Source: Archilochus colubris (Eukaryota > Chordata > Aves > Apodiformes > Trochilidae). Taken from it: a stretch of 64,000 nucleotides of DNA. The stretch is taken from assembly GCA_023079485.1 (NCBI GenBank), contig CM041085.1, positions 28,195,121-28,259,120 on the forward strand, in the 5' to 3' direction. Position numbers and translations under genes: made by a program. Shown here one piece after another: positions 35,801 through 50,800 of the stretch. Position 1 is the stretch's first letter. Every line of letters starts with the position of its first letter. The notes beneath the pieces are model-generated. The model worked only from the letters and a program-made list of their open reading frames with translations, was not told the DNA's origin and made no database searches.

Positions 35801-38800
35801 AAGGGTTTTCATTCTCCTAAAATAAAAAAAGCCAGTACAAGAGGGCTCTTTTAGCTTCCTTATGCCTCCTACGGTTCTTCTTTCTCAGATTACATCTCTA
35901 CCAATAGTTTAAGATCCTCATTTTGCTTTATTTTTAATTTCTTAAGTAAGTGTGAGTAACTCTGTATCACATTAAAATGCACTCTTTGATTGCCCTAGCT
36001 TTGGTTTGCAGTTTTTACACTTAGTGCACTCATGGTATGACTTGGATTCCAAATTCTAACTCCTAGGCATGTGAAAAATCATTCCTGCAAGCACAAGCCA
36101 AGTTAATTCTCCAGTCATTACATTTTAAATATGAATTTCTTCAGGTTTTATGAACACTGGGAGATAGATGTACCTGCAGACTGAGACAACAGTTATGAAA
36201 ACTGTGCCTGGATATGCAAAGAAATACTTTTGTTATTGTAACCTTTGAATAACAAGTGAAAACAGCCCTTCTGTTATGCCTGCCACTCATGATCTCCAAG
36301 TACTTTATAAGCCTTAATTAATGGAGACTCCCCCGATTCCAGAAACCAGCAGAAATACTCCTAGGAATTACAAAGCCAGAAGATATTACAGAAAAGTGTT
36401 TATACATTGATGGAGGCAATCTAGCTGTTATAACACAGGAAATTTCTGTAGGCTAATGATTCTGCTGAAAAGCAACAGAGTCATTTCTATATTGCTACAG
36501 CTGGACTGTTTTCAGCTCCTCAACAAGCTTCTGGCACCTTTTCAATCAGTAACATGAAGCCTTTCTTCACATGCTCAAGAAGAAAGGCCTCTTATCTCTA
36601 CAAGTTACTCCCATGAAGCCGAAAGAACATCTGCTTGAGCAAACCCACTGCTTTTTGACTAAGCCTATGAGAGAGGTCTCAGCTCAGAACTCACTAACTC
36701 CCTTCCTCACCATTCACTAGATTAAATCCCCTCATGTGCATTCTGGATGAAACCTAAACTAACTTTCAGATATAGGAGGAGGAAAGGCCCTACGCACCTG
36801 TTTTTTCAAAAGGCAGTTTCTTTCTCCACCAGAGCACTCTGTCAGTCCAAGCTGGAGTTCTGCATTTATCACTTGTATCATAAGCCTCTGAGCCAACGTC
36901 GTATTTATATGTTGGTCCAAAATTAATAGTCCCTTCATGGAAGTCTTTAAAAATCTATGAAAAGAAATACCACCTCTTTGATTTAGTTACCAAGGAGTTA
37001 GGTGCCATTGTGATGCATCACCTTTCTTGAAAACAAGTAACATTCTGATTTTTCAACAAATTGCTATATTCATGTACTATAAACAAGGGTCTGAAAATGC
37101 CATTTTTTCACTCTCTCAAGGAATTAGACCAAGTCAACATTCAAGAAAATAATATACACTTCCTTACTTTTCCACTGGATTTTTGCTGTTGTAGTTGATC
37201 AAATTCCAAAAGTGTCTTCCAGTCCTGACGTTTGAGAAAATAAAAGACTTCCTCATATGTTAGATCGATGCGATAGTTAAAATCACCACACCAGAAGACA
37301 TAGTCATGTGAGAAGACACTCTGCCCCTAAATTAGAGGTAGATAATGTTGTTAATGTTCAATCACATTCATGAAAATACCTCTTTAATGCACTGAAATGT
37401 ATAACTTGGTCTCTCTGAATTACTAAATACCAGACCTATTTGTCACATTCTACTTGCTAAAATCCATCCTTTGCCAAAATAGAATGGTCCCTTCACTGCC
37501 TTCTACTGTCAGTAAAATTCAGCTGAGCCGAATCTTGTAAACAAGAGTGTCTGTCCCTTGTTTCTTGAGGGTATGTCTGAGCTGGGATCCCAGCTTAATA
37601 TTCACAGTTTGTCTATCCTGAATATTAAAAATACATGTTTGCTTCCCTCACACATTTAACACTCATATATTTGTATCTTCTAAATATAATACAAAATGTG
37701 CTTCTTGTACCATGGCACATTCCGCAACAAAGGTCCTGAGTTAGAACAAGCTCCAAACTTGATCTTATGTGCATGTCATAGTTTTGTAAATGTATTGAAA
37801 TGAAACATGAATGAAAATTCACTCCAGTTCTAAGTTTAACATCCTATTGCTTAAAACTTTCTTTTTCTTTTTTTCTTTCAGTTAAGCTATAAACATCTAA
37901 ACCCCAGGGATTTGTGTAGGATGTTTCAGAGTTGTGGCTGTCACAGCACTAGAGGGCACTCTTTATATGTGTTATACACACAAGAGAGATTGTATAATTA
38001 AAGGGCATAAAGTAGTTAAAAAGAAGGAAAAGCTACCATAAGCACAACTTTATGGCCATTTGGAACAGATATTCTATGCAGGATGTCTAGACTATCAGTA
38101 TTAGTTATTACATGAAATATCTGATTGATATGCTACATGTGCTAAGCCTCTAAACCTTGCAAAAAACAGGGAGTTAAAATGGTATGCTTTGCAAACTAAA
38201 TTACATTTTTTGCTGACCAGACAGAATACACAAACTGGCTCATTCTCTCCCTGGCTTAAGATCTCTCCAGAGAAGTCTGAAAACAAAAGCATTGTGGAAA
38301 TTAATCAACATTCAGGGATGCAAAAATGTACCAAATCCCATGGGTTATCTACAAGTGTGAAATAAAACACTAGGGAGATCGATTTGGCACAGCCTAGTGG
38401 TAAAGTTATTAACAAAGACCAGCAGTGCCTTAGTTCCTTGACAGTGACACATTCATGAGGACTGTCCTGGCTTGGGCCAGGATAAAGGTGATTTTCTGTC
38501 TAGTACTTTTGCTTTTAGCTATGTCTCTTGTTAAGTAGTTGCACTTGAGGAAATTAACAGCAAGTTTCTCAGACAGTGTGTGCCTCTAGGACTGATAACA
38601 CTTGATGTTTATAGTTACTGCTAGAGACTGGTGTGCAGAGCCAAGGACACTGCTCAGCTCTGAGGAAAACTTTTACCCTCCAGAAGGAAGAAAGAGGTCC
38701 CACCTGCAGCCTCCTTTGGGGAGGAACGGACAAGATAGATGCCAGAACTGACCAAACAGAGTATTCCATCCCATATACATCATACTCAGTATAAATCTGA

Positions 38801-41800
38801 GGGATCATGAGGGCCAAGCCAGATTTCCTGCTTCCAGCTTCCAGCTGCCTGCCCTTCCTGCTTTCCTGCTTCCCTTCCTTCACCTGGCATCCTGGAAGGA
38901 TTCCATCCCTTCCTCTGCCTGTGGTCCTGATCCATGCCAGCCCATATCTGTGTGTTCCTGCCTCCAGTTCCCAACTGCTGCTGACTCCGGGAGTCCAGCC
39001 TGGACTTTCCCAGGGCTGCCCTGCAGCCTCGGTGGTGACGTGAGAGTTATTGGGGGAAAAGGGAGGGGAATGTGGTTTCCATTTTCCTGCATATTTGTAT
39101 ATATTTAGTAATTTTTCCTATTTATTATTACTGTTTCATTAAAGTTGTGTAGTTTAGTTTCCAACCCATAAGTCTCTCTCCCTTATTCTCTCTCCTTTCT
39201 TTATCAGGGAGGAGAGACATTAATAGAGAGCGTCTGTTATTCGGTTTAATTGCCGGGCCAGTGTTAAACCGTGACAAGGACAAAATCAAGGGAAGAGAAG
39301 GCACCACATCAATGACCAAGAATTGATGTGTTGTACCCAAGGAGGAGCAGCTAAAGTACTGAGTGTCATGGATGGTCTTTCAGTAATGCTGCCTAACTAG
39401 TGCCAGCAAGAGCTATCAATATCATGCCCTCCAGTTCTAACACCAGTCACCTAGATCTTTCCCTGAGGCCTTACAGATTTGTCAGTCAAGTTGCACCATT
39501 CTGAAAGATCAGCTAGAAAACTGCTCAGAGATGAGGACTTCTCAAGCACTGCAGTAATTCTGCCTTTTGAAAGGTATACAATTTGTGCAAAGCAAGAGCA
39601 TTTTTTTTGTACCACACACCTGTGGTGTGGTGGATACCAGTGGATACCAGTGTGTCTGTTATCCTGTGAAATGTAATTCCTTTTTTTTTATTATTATTTT
39701 TATGCTTTCATTACCATTTTCTTCTATGCCAATTCTCCATGGCACTGAGATGACATCTTTGATGATGTGTCATCAAACACAGCCTAGGATCAGCTTTCAT
39801 AATGTAGAGATACGGCCTTTATCTTCAATACTTTAAACATACATACACTCAAACTCACCATTGGGAAGCTGAGTTTCTGTGTAATTTCTTTATAATCTTC
39901 ATTCCTCTCTTTCACCTGAGTCTGCCCAGCAGTTAAGTGACTGCATATAAAGCAGAAGCTGGTACTATAGAATTGAAAACGAATGCTCACTGCCCCTTTA
40001 TTTCCAGCTTTTCCTCCCATTCCTGTCTTCACAGTGTCTATAGCTACATCCCTGTATTGGAAAAAAAAAAAGAGAGAGAGAGAGAGAGAGACAAGAGAGT
40101 AAAGGCTGCAGGGACAAAACATTCCGTTAACTTTGATTGCAAAATAAAGAAAGACAGTTTACAATGCCATGCCTTCTCCCCTCCTGAAAGCTGGCTGCTT
40201 TCAGGCACATATTTTGGACAAGAATATAGAAATAAATAAGCTTATTTGGAAATATTTTTCTCCTCCTCTTGTCCCTTCCAAACAGACCAGCAAGAAACGA
40301 TTTCTGAAATACTGAGAATCTCTACAGCAAATACCTTTCAAGTTTACCTTCACCATGATCTTTAAACTAATAACAACTGAATAGACTATTAAGTTACCTT
40401 TTACTTTTGAACATATGGAAACCTGCTTTTCAGAAAGTTAATTTAATTATCAATAACGTGTTACAATCCAACTTTGCAGTTGGTGCTGGATTTTTCAATC
40501 AATTATGAGAGCAACAGATCATAACCCATAATTTGTTAAATCAGATGCACTAAAATTAGATACAGTTATTTATACCTAACTCCTGAAATGAGTTCTGTAC
40601 TGATGACAAATTGCTTAGGTCCTCCATGTTGTTAATTACATAGTATTTCAACGCCACAATTAGCATACACTTTACTACAGAGAGATAACTTGCTTGGCAA
40701 AGCAGACCACCTGCTTGCAGGAGAACTTCCCCCATCTAGCCAGGCTGCTCTGAGAATAAAGCATTTCTCTCTGATCAGACAATTAAATGATGTAAGATCA
40801 CTGTTGTAGCCATCCCCAGCAGCATGGGTATCTTTCCCAGTGAGAAAATTTTACTTTCCAGAGAAGTCAAGTAGATCTGGACTAGCATATTACTGCCTCT
40901 AAGCAAGAAGCAGGTGGAAAACCACAAGGTCCTAGCTGAACTATTGTCAGGTATTCATGATCTCAATGATGCAAGAGTTATAGGCTCTTTTTCCCCCCTC
41001 TTCTCCATTATCCTCTTTCTTCCCCATCTTTTCCATTTCCTCCCACTTCATTTTATTCTCTTTTCCTGTCTGCAGAAAAACTCTAGACTAAAGACACTCC
41101 CAGGGAGGCATAAAGAACCACAGATGTTTTCTGTGAAAAGATGAGTTTCAAGCAAGAGAAGCTGGTCAGTCTCCAGGGACACTGAGGCTAGTCAGCTGAG
41201 GACACACAGCTCTGCACCCTCCTGACTAGGCACACAGTTCTAGTTCTTGTGACATCTACAGAAGACAAACAGTTAATGGGCCCTTATAGCTCTCATTTCT
41301 ATAAAATGTCAGGGGGCAAAATTAGCTTCTTCTGCCACCTACCTTTCCACCATTCTTTTTAGGCCTGGAACCAGCCCCTTTCCATATGGAAAGGCAAAGA
41401 AAAGGGTTAGAAAGTCAAACGCATCCTCTGGGCAGATGCAGTCACTTGCCTTCACTTGGTGCTCCAAACACTGATATACTAATTCAGGTTTTCCCAGAAA
41501 GACAGCACACAAAGAAGGTGCTACACCCTGATTGCCCACCTGGGACCATGCCTGGCTTCTCAGCTGGACTGAGATCTTGAAGCTGCCTGGCTTTTGCTCT
41601 ACCGAGGAGGATGGACTCAGGATTACTGCTGCCTAGAAACATGTCTCTCTCCCACACTGAGCAGAGATTGTAATTCAGGTTTGCATAATTCCTACCAAGC
41701 AAAAAACCCACTCCCACCCTCCCTGGCCACATTCCAAATAGCAGATGTTACTGAAGACACAGATTGGGTTTTTGTTTGTTTTGTTTCTTACCTGATAAAG

Positions 41801-44800
41801 GGGACATGATAGGGTCGTACAAAGATGAAAAGACAAACACCAACAAGCTGTGCAGATGTCAGCTGAATGTAACGATGAGTCCTGGAAATAGCTTTCTGAA
41901 GCTGCTCTCCCCACATTTTTCTATTCGTTGTACTGTAACAAACATAAAATCATTTAATGGAATCAAACCAAACCACATACAGTCAATTAAATCAGATTAT
42001 CCATGTCTGATTTACAGACATCCATTAGGCTGTATACATGATGACTCCAGAACTGGAAGTGCTGAAGAGGCACAGCAGAGACAGATACCTCCTTGTAAGC
42101 CAGCCCAGAGTTAGCAGGGTCAGAGACCAGTTAATTGGTCAAAAATACAGTTATCCTGCTTTGGGATATGAGAGGGATTTTGTCTACTGTGCTCAGAAAG
42201 ATCCACGTTCACATTATGTTTGTTACCCCATTCACTGGAAACTAATTGTAGTAATTATAATGATAAAACCAAAAATTCGTGTCAGTCTCATGACTTGCAA
42301 GATTTCTTGTGTCCACATCAGAGAAGATCTTCTCTGGATCTTCCCTGATTGGGAGATCACTGGCTACCCACAGATGTTGGCTGTTCTTAGCTGAAGGTTT
42401 GTGGGTGGGTATCTGTACCTTCACTTCTGCAGAAATAGTCTTTTCTTATCTCTAAAGTCAACTGATACATGCAGATATTTATTGCAAGTCCAGCATCCAT
42501 GCTAAGCACTGCTGTAACCTGTCATTCCCAAAACAAAGAACTGGTCAGCCTGATGAATCAGCATAGGAAACATTATCTTCAGCATTCCATCCTTACTGCT
42601 CCTTTAGATTCAAAAGGACTGGTAAACACCATAGCCTATTGTGTATGCTGAGCTCAGGCTTGCCTTTAATTAATTCTCTAGCCATAGTATTCAAAAATAC
42701 AACTAGCCACGGAGACAATTAATTTTATAATTCCCACATGTATACTTATTATGTTTATATCACATAGCACACACTAGGCACAGTTTTAGAACACCAGACA
42801 GAGGTTTAAGGACAATTTTTAATGCCAACACAGAGTTGAGACTTACAAAACAGTACGCATTCTACTATACAGAAGTTGACAGAAAAACAGCACTTTCAAC
42901 ACCATTGGCACTTTCAGGGCCATTTTTTAATGACAAACATATTTCCAGCTATGCTTACAAGAAACAGACTTAGAATGAAGTATTCTATATAGCTGCCCAT
43001 ACAAAGCACAACTCTGGAGGCTTTTGTTTTTCTTGTTCCTTTTTGGAGAAGGGAGTGGCCTTTTTTTTTTTTTTTCTTTGTGTGTGTGTGTGTGTTTTGA
43101 GGTTTGGGTTTTTTGTTATTCTGGGTTGTTGGCATTTTTTTAACCTACCTGGCATTCACAATATTCCCTGCGCTTAATTCAACCATCTCTTCAAATCCCA
43201 CTGCAAATATGTCAGGAGGGCAGTTTTCATCACCTGTTGGCAAGATGGAAAAGTCATTCAACAGTCATTATTTTGTTGTTTCTTCTAATGACTGGTTTTC
43301 TAGTTTCTGTCAGAGATCATTCTTATAGTTCTATCCTATGTAACCCCTGCCAAGCTATACATATTCATAGCTTCTTTAATCTAATATCACAAAACAACCC
43401 CTGCAGCTCCTCTGAATTTTTTTTCCTGTTTTTCTCCCACCAGTTGGTCTCCCATCTCTCTTGCAGGAAGCAAAACTGAATAATTATACTGTAGCAACGT
43501 TAAGATGATAAAATATTCAACACTCTCTCTTCCTCACCCCACTCACCAGTGAAGCCACAACATCTCACTATGTACCATCTTTAACCCCTTGTCCTTTTAC
43601 TCAACACTCTTCCTTTTCCTTTTTGGCACTGATTCCTATGTAACTGAACTTACTGTCCACACTCCAGTATGTACCTTCCCTCTCAGTGCCTTTAGTAAAT
43701 TTATCTATTACTTCAAGGAAGTCTTCAAAGTTTTTTCTTGTATCTTCTTTCTTCTGAGTCCTTCTTAGATCACCTGCACCTAACGTTAAGTTAGGTCAGT
43801 CTAGAGCACAGTGACTTGTCCTTCCCTGGCTCAGGCTGGTAAAACACCAAAGATCAAATTGTCTCATATAATAGTGTGAAGCATATCTGTTGACCCATGA
43901 GGTCCATTCATTCCCTAGGGGGATTTTTTTAAAAAAATCTGTAGTACACCCATGGTAACAGGAACTTGATTTAACAGCAAGAGCTAGATAGTAGACAACC
44001 ATAGGAACCTAAATCTGACCTGCCCCAGAAAATAAGAACAGTAAATAAAACACAGAGCAACTCTCTTTAGACACAAGGGTGAAACTAGCCCATGAAGAGC
44101 TAGCTTCCTTTACTGGCTTAGCATGACAGGCACTGTCATGTGTATATTCCATTAATAATTTTGAACATTTGTTTCTGAACACTTATCCATTTACACAGGC
44201 AGTGCACTGACATTACCAGAAACACAGACATTTGCATGGTCGTATCCTAACTCTGCCCATCATATAACCCAGCTCCCTTTCCAAAGCTGCTTAGACCCAT
44301 CACCTTATGGCTCCTTGTACCATTTAGTCCTGCTCTTCTGGTTCGCTCAAGGAAAGGAGTGGCAAGGCTAACACATAACAGGCTTTCAACTAATTTTAAT
44401 ATCATAAGCATAGTCATGTGCTAACACATCTAATCTGTTTCTGAAAGAGACTGGACCATTCACTCCCCTAAGCTGCTCAGACTAGAGTTGTCTGCACCTA
44501 AATGCATATCTATGTACTCAAGCACTAAGGGTTCAAACAAGACAACTCATGTAAGTAGCTAAGGATTCAAAGAATGAATTCCTGACATTCGCACTAGGCA
44601 CAGGACTATCCCTGTGACTGCTGCAGGAAGCTGTATGTTCCACTGTAACAATGAAAAAACAGTTTGTCATAGTTTTGTGACCACTCCATTTTTAAATGAC
44701 AGAACATTCACTTTTCAACTTCCTTAATAAAATCTGTAAAACAATTACAGTACCTGACCTTGTTCTGTAAATAAGAAAGTCAGCAGCCTATTTTAGCAAG

Positions 44801-47800
44801 CCACAAGTGCAAGAGCTTCCTATACTGCTAAAAATTAAATTGCCTTAAACAAAATAAATCTTTTTGTCTGAAGGCTTTGATAGTAAAATATCCAGACAAT
44901 CTCAGGATCCAGATTTTAGATATGTTTAGTTAAAGATAAAGGCCAAGGAGACATTCTGAGGTCACCTAAGTATTTAGCTCCCACTCACAATAAAGGACAG
45001 AGAACAGAGATATGAAAGTAGAAAATGAAATATGGTATGCAGATTAGGCAGATACACCCCACAGTGGCATGAAAGAGACCTCTGAATTCTGACCAGCTGA
45101 AGGTTCAAATAATACCTGACATAGACTCAGGAGTAGCTCTGTCAGGAGCCCATGGAATTGACAGCAAATGCCCTTCAAAATGCATTGCCTTTGAAAGGAA
45201 CAGCTGGTCAAATCTTGTGTCCCAATTACCTGTCTCTAGAGATGCCACCTAATTCTGCTTATACATTGACTGTGAAGTCCTACCCGAAAATTCAGAAACT
45301 CCAGAGAGCTTGGGAGAATCCAGCAGCCAGTCTGTCAGCTCACTGGTACCAAGGATGTTGCTTCGAAACTGCTTTCCCCCATTGACATTCCAGGTGCCCA
45401 TGGCAACACGAACACGCTTAAAGCTGGTGAACTCGAACTGACGCTCTGACATGGCCTTCAAAATACTTGGAGTTACTGATAGAAGAAGGGAGAAAGAGAG
45501 AGTGTAAAAGAAGAATGCTCTGTAAAAGGACAGAAAACAGCAGCAACACAGACACTGCAAAATAATGCTGTTACCCTAGCAGCAACAACACTGAAATTAA
45601 AGAATAACTTCAATGGCAATTACAATAACTACAAGGTAACTGGGGTTGGCATCAGCAATTTCTCTTCCAAAAACAGGCACCCTTGGAAAGCTTATGAAGG
45701 GCTGATAGCTCACTTCCAGCACACATTTTGCTCCACATCTTCAAATAATAAGCAAAGAAGTTCTTTTTTCTCCCTTAATCTTCTCAGTTTACCCTACAGT
45801 GATCAAACATGTCAGAACTTGTGACTTTTGTTGAAGCCCTAAGAAGTTTAGAGTGTGGGGAGAGCAGCACATGAGTCCAAAAACAGCACTGTCATGGCTC
45901 TACAGCCTGGTCAGAAATCAGGCCAATAAGCTGCTGTATTCACTTATTTTTTTATGAGTGCAGAAAATTAGCAGTGTGCTTTTTTTGTATGTGAGGAACT
46001 AAGGTAACCTTAATCTTTAGCTAACAAGTGGCACTGGTAGGCAGACAGAGAAACTATATTTTCCTTGTGGTCCACATCAGGGAACAGCCCCAGGATTAAG
46101 GTGGTTATGAATGGTTCACATCTATCCTATTAAAATCCAGTACTTCTCTAGAGAAAACTGAGCACCTGATACTGCTTATGGGTACAATTACCCTGTATTT
46201 TGCACACAAGTATCTTCTCAGAGTGAGCTAGGTAGGTTTACTCTAGATGGGTGCATGTATATGTTGTAAACGTGTATGTGTTGTGGACTACCAGGGGCCC
46301 AGAGTAAAGCAGGGAATAAACCAACATAAATATACCTTTCAAGATCCAGACAGCTAAAAGCATTTGCTAACTGCAGGCCAGAACTAAGAAGTTGAAAATT
46401 CTGAGCGCAAGAGACGTTCTCAAGAAAAACTCAGACAGGATCAGACTGGGAATATAGCCCCCTAAAATCTTTCCCTCTAGTCAAAGTCCTCTAAACTGTC
46501 AGAGGAGATCATCATCAAACAACAGACAAACCTACTCAGAAGTCCCAAACAAAATAAGATAAATAAGCACAGTGGAATTAAAATGCATAGGGTTGTGCTA
46601 TGGTCATTTGAAAGCAGCGTTTTGAACAACAGATTTGTGCAAAATAGAGTATTTATTTATTTATTTTTAAAAGGGTGCAATTGCTTTTATCTGGAAGCTA
46701 AAAAAGGACAAAAAAGAAAAGCAAAAGATTTAAAATGGCCTTACCCAGCAGTGCAGTGTGATCCATGAGCATCTTGCCTTTGTCTGCATATTCCTCACTG
46801 AAGAAGTCACCCACAAGCAGCAACTCGACGGCCTCCTGTTTTACTGCATCAAAGAAATTTGACTGGATAGTGCGAGACACAGAGCGGGCACCATCCTTGA
46901 GCTTCCCAACCTATACCAGACAGGAATCGTCAGTGCAAATGACACTGAAAAGGAAACCAGACATCTTTCTTTACTCATGAGTAAACAGTTCTGCCATTTT
47001 ATTTTACCTTGTTCTTCCCCTCAAGGGCACGACTGCCAGTAAATACTCTGCTCAGATTACGACCGTTGAGAGTCCACATCACCTTGTAAGATTCCACAAA
47101 GCGCTCAATTATAGATTTGGAGTTCAACCCAAGGCTCTCTAACTGAGCAAGCAGGATCTGGATTAGGCACAGAAGGAGAAAGAGAAAATAAAAAACCCAA
47201 CATCGTTCATAAATGCGTTTTTGCTTTTTATCCTCAGCTTTAGTATCCCAGGCAGCACCATTCTGTATCACAGAGCTGGCAAGACAGACTTCTATCACTG
47301 AGGCTTATGCACTCTTTCCTGACTTTCCCATGGAACAGAGAATGTATGCATTACAGGCATCCACAAAAGGTGGACAAACTCACCTCCAGAGCAATGAAGG
47401 ACTGTACACTATTAGTACGATCCAGGCAGTCCAAACAATTCATTCGAAAAGTACCTGTCTGCAGACTTTGGTAACCAAACGCAAGAGGAGGGGAAAAAAA
47501 AAAAAAAGGTATATTTTAAAATAACATCTAACCATTAATTTATTGAACAAGATCATAAAATGTTCAGCTTGTATATACCCACTCACGTTTTGGCAGCACA
47601 AGCACATTGTGTGCTATGTATTCCATTAACATACCTAATTCCTTTACTATGTCTGCAACACTGTATTAGCAAATCTGTGCATTGGTAATTCCCAGATTCC
47701 AAACAATGAAGATGCAGATAAGCTAAATAATCTATTTAGCACCAAGACTACACTTTGCCTCAAAATTTTATTGCAACATAGTCATTAATGCCCATGGTCC

Positions 47801-50800
47801 AAACACAGCACAAAATCTGGGAAGGCCAGGACAGGTGGTGCCGGACTATGCTGGGACAGAGGGGCAGGGACACTCACCGTGAACTTACATTCTCTCCCTT
47901 TGTGAAGATTCCAAAGTCTTCCCAGTGCAACTTCAGCTGAGGCCTCAGCAAATTTTCCAGTTTCTCAGTTTTCCCACCTTTTGCAAACTGGTGGTAGTCA
48001 AAATTTATCATGGGAGTGTCTGCTGCATGAGAAGAGGCCCACAGCAATTTCTGTTTAGAAAGAGAATGAAGGAAGACAAATCATGCTCATGCCACAGGGT
48101 AAGGACTGATACCAGTATGCTTTTCTCATTACAAACTTTGACTGTTCATTTGGAATGGCCAAGCATAAAAGAAGAAACTTAAATTTACTACTTATTTTCT
48201 TTCCACAAGCAAACTGGGTTGATAGACCTCAATTTTTCTGCAGGGGAACTCAAACTGTCCCTGCAAAGTATACCTCAGAACTGCTGCTGTCTGTACCTTG
48301 GCTACTGACAAACCTGCAGCAGTGGGCTGCATCCTCTGTGTGTGATGGTGTACAACAACAGTGATGGTCTGGACAGCACAGGACCAGGACCCTGATGGGA
48401 AGTGCATCTGCTTACACTAGAAGAGTGTAATAGTGCGTGGGTGTATTTTTAAACCATTCCTGAAGTGCCAAGTCATGGCCCTAAATTTCCGTAGAGCTTT
48501 CTTGGGGAGGATGTAAGAAAGAAACAACATCCCAGTAAAAACACTAATAAATGCTTGAGGTAAACCACAAAAGTGAAAGAAGAAGCCCAAACAGCCTTCT
48601 AATTTCACCTCAATTTGCAGAACCTCACATGCATTTCTGTAATCACCACAACTTTCATTTAGGTGAATGAATCAGCAATAGATATGACAATATCTATTGC
48701 CATATGCCCCCTGTACTCAGCCCTCGTGAGGCCACACCTTGAGTACTCTGTCCAGTTCTGGGCCCCTCAGTTTAGGAAGGATATTGAGGCCCTGGAGCAG
48801 GTCCAAAGGAGGGCAACTAAGCTGGTGAAAGGACTTAAGCACATATCCTATGAAGAGAGGCTGAGGGAGCTGAGGCTGTTCAGCCTGGAAAAGAGGAGGC
48901 TCCGAGGAGACCTCATCACTCTCTACAACTCCCTGAAAGGAGGGTGTAGCCAGGTGGGGCTTGGTCTCTTTTCCCAGACGACTTTCAGCAAGACAAGAGG
49001 GCATGGTCTTAAGTTGTACCAGAGGAGGTTTAGGTTGGATATTAGAAAGAATTTCTTTATGGAGAGGGTGATCAGGCATTGGAATGGGCTGTCCAGGGAA
49101 GTAGTAGATTCTCCGTCCCTGGAGATATTTAAAAAGAGACTGGATGTGGCACTCAGTGCCATGGTCTGGTAACTGCAGCGGTAGTGGATCAAGGGTTGGA
49201 CTTGATGATCTCTGAGGTCCCTTCCAACCCAGTCGATTCTATGATTCTATGAATAATACATCCTGCTCTCCATGACACAGCTGGAGACAACTGTTATGTA
49301 AGTCTAACCATGCAAGCCTTTGTCTGTTCCTTTCCCTCATGCACATCCTCACCCCAAGAGACAGACGCTTTTTCCACTTTAGTTGTGACACAAACTGAAC
49401 AAAACAATTCTGATACCACATTAAAAGTGTACATGCAGCAGCTGCACCAGTATAACTGTACAAAGAAAAGCATCAAGCCTTCCCCGCAGAAACAAATTTA
49501 AAGGTGTTGCATGGTGTTTGGAGAGAGAGGTGCAAAATACATTTCACTACACTGTTACAAAAGCCAAAACACTTGGCATCCGCTCCTCTGCCGCTGACAC
49601 CTCAATTTCCCTTCACAGCTGCTGGCACAAGTAATGTACTTGAGGATGACATGTACCCACTGACCCCGTGTAAATAATTGTCAGAGAATATTTGTGGCTC
49701 TACACTACAGCATTGCTTTTACTGTAAACATAATTATGTCTGTTATAGGGGATGCTTATGAGAGGAACAGCATTACCAGGAACCGTATTGATTTGTGGCC
49801 TGGTAACAGCTGACTCAGGTAACAGCTGAAGGCAAGTCGGTCATTTACAATTTTGCATTTGTTTCTGTTGCATAAGTGAGTAGTAGTAGCAATGACATTC
49901 TGACTAGGGGAAACCAACAGCAGCAATTACAAGAATATTTTGAAACAACTCTGATACGAATTACTAAGATTACTACAGAGTTGGAAGAAGAGGAAGGAAT
50001 AGAAACAAACCAAAGATGGAGAAACAAAGAAATAAACTAGTTACAGAAAAGGAAAAAAGCTTTCATTCCTAACCATTCCCCCATTAATTACTTTATTTTT
50101 AATTCAATTTTTAAAAATCAGAGTAAAAATTAAATATATTCTTTCCAAACATCCATTACTAAAACACAAAGGTAAAAACCAAAAAAGTGGTTGTTTTAAA
50201 TGGATGCAAAACTTCAGTTTCCAGTGATGTCTATCTCAATTCTTTCAGCTTTGAGTGCTTTCAGAATTTATTTATTTTTAAACATCAATAAAGTTTAAAA
50301 ATTAAAATGGATCTTTATTCAAAACAAATTAATGAAAGCAAGGTCTTCATCCTAGAGATGCCCTGTTTCTGACTTAATCTCTTTTTGTATGATACTGGCC
50401 AGAACACTGTCTTCAAGAATGCAAGCATTTGACAAAATATCCATATTAAATTAACAAAAAAAGTCACATTTACATCCTCTCAAGTTATCTAAGTATTTTG
50501 CAAGTGGTCATCTCTCGCCCCTAAATTTCAGTGTTTTTCCAAAGTAAACTGCAAAAATTATTCTGAAGATAGGGGAAACAAGATATTATAGAGGCTCATC
50601 TATGCCGTGCAGAAATTCAGTGAGAAGCAGAAAACAGAATAGGGGACCAGACTTCACTTCTGTGCTTTCCTGATTGCCTTGCAAACTTTAGTCACAGTCA
50701 CTTACTTTGGCAACTTTCTGTACAGTGGAAGATTTTTGCTTTGTCACTTTCCACCGGGGAGGCTGTTAGTCATCCCCAGCTCTTTTCAAGGAGGAGGAAA

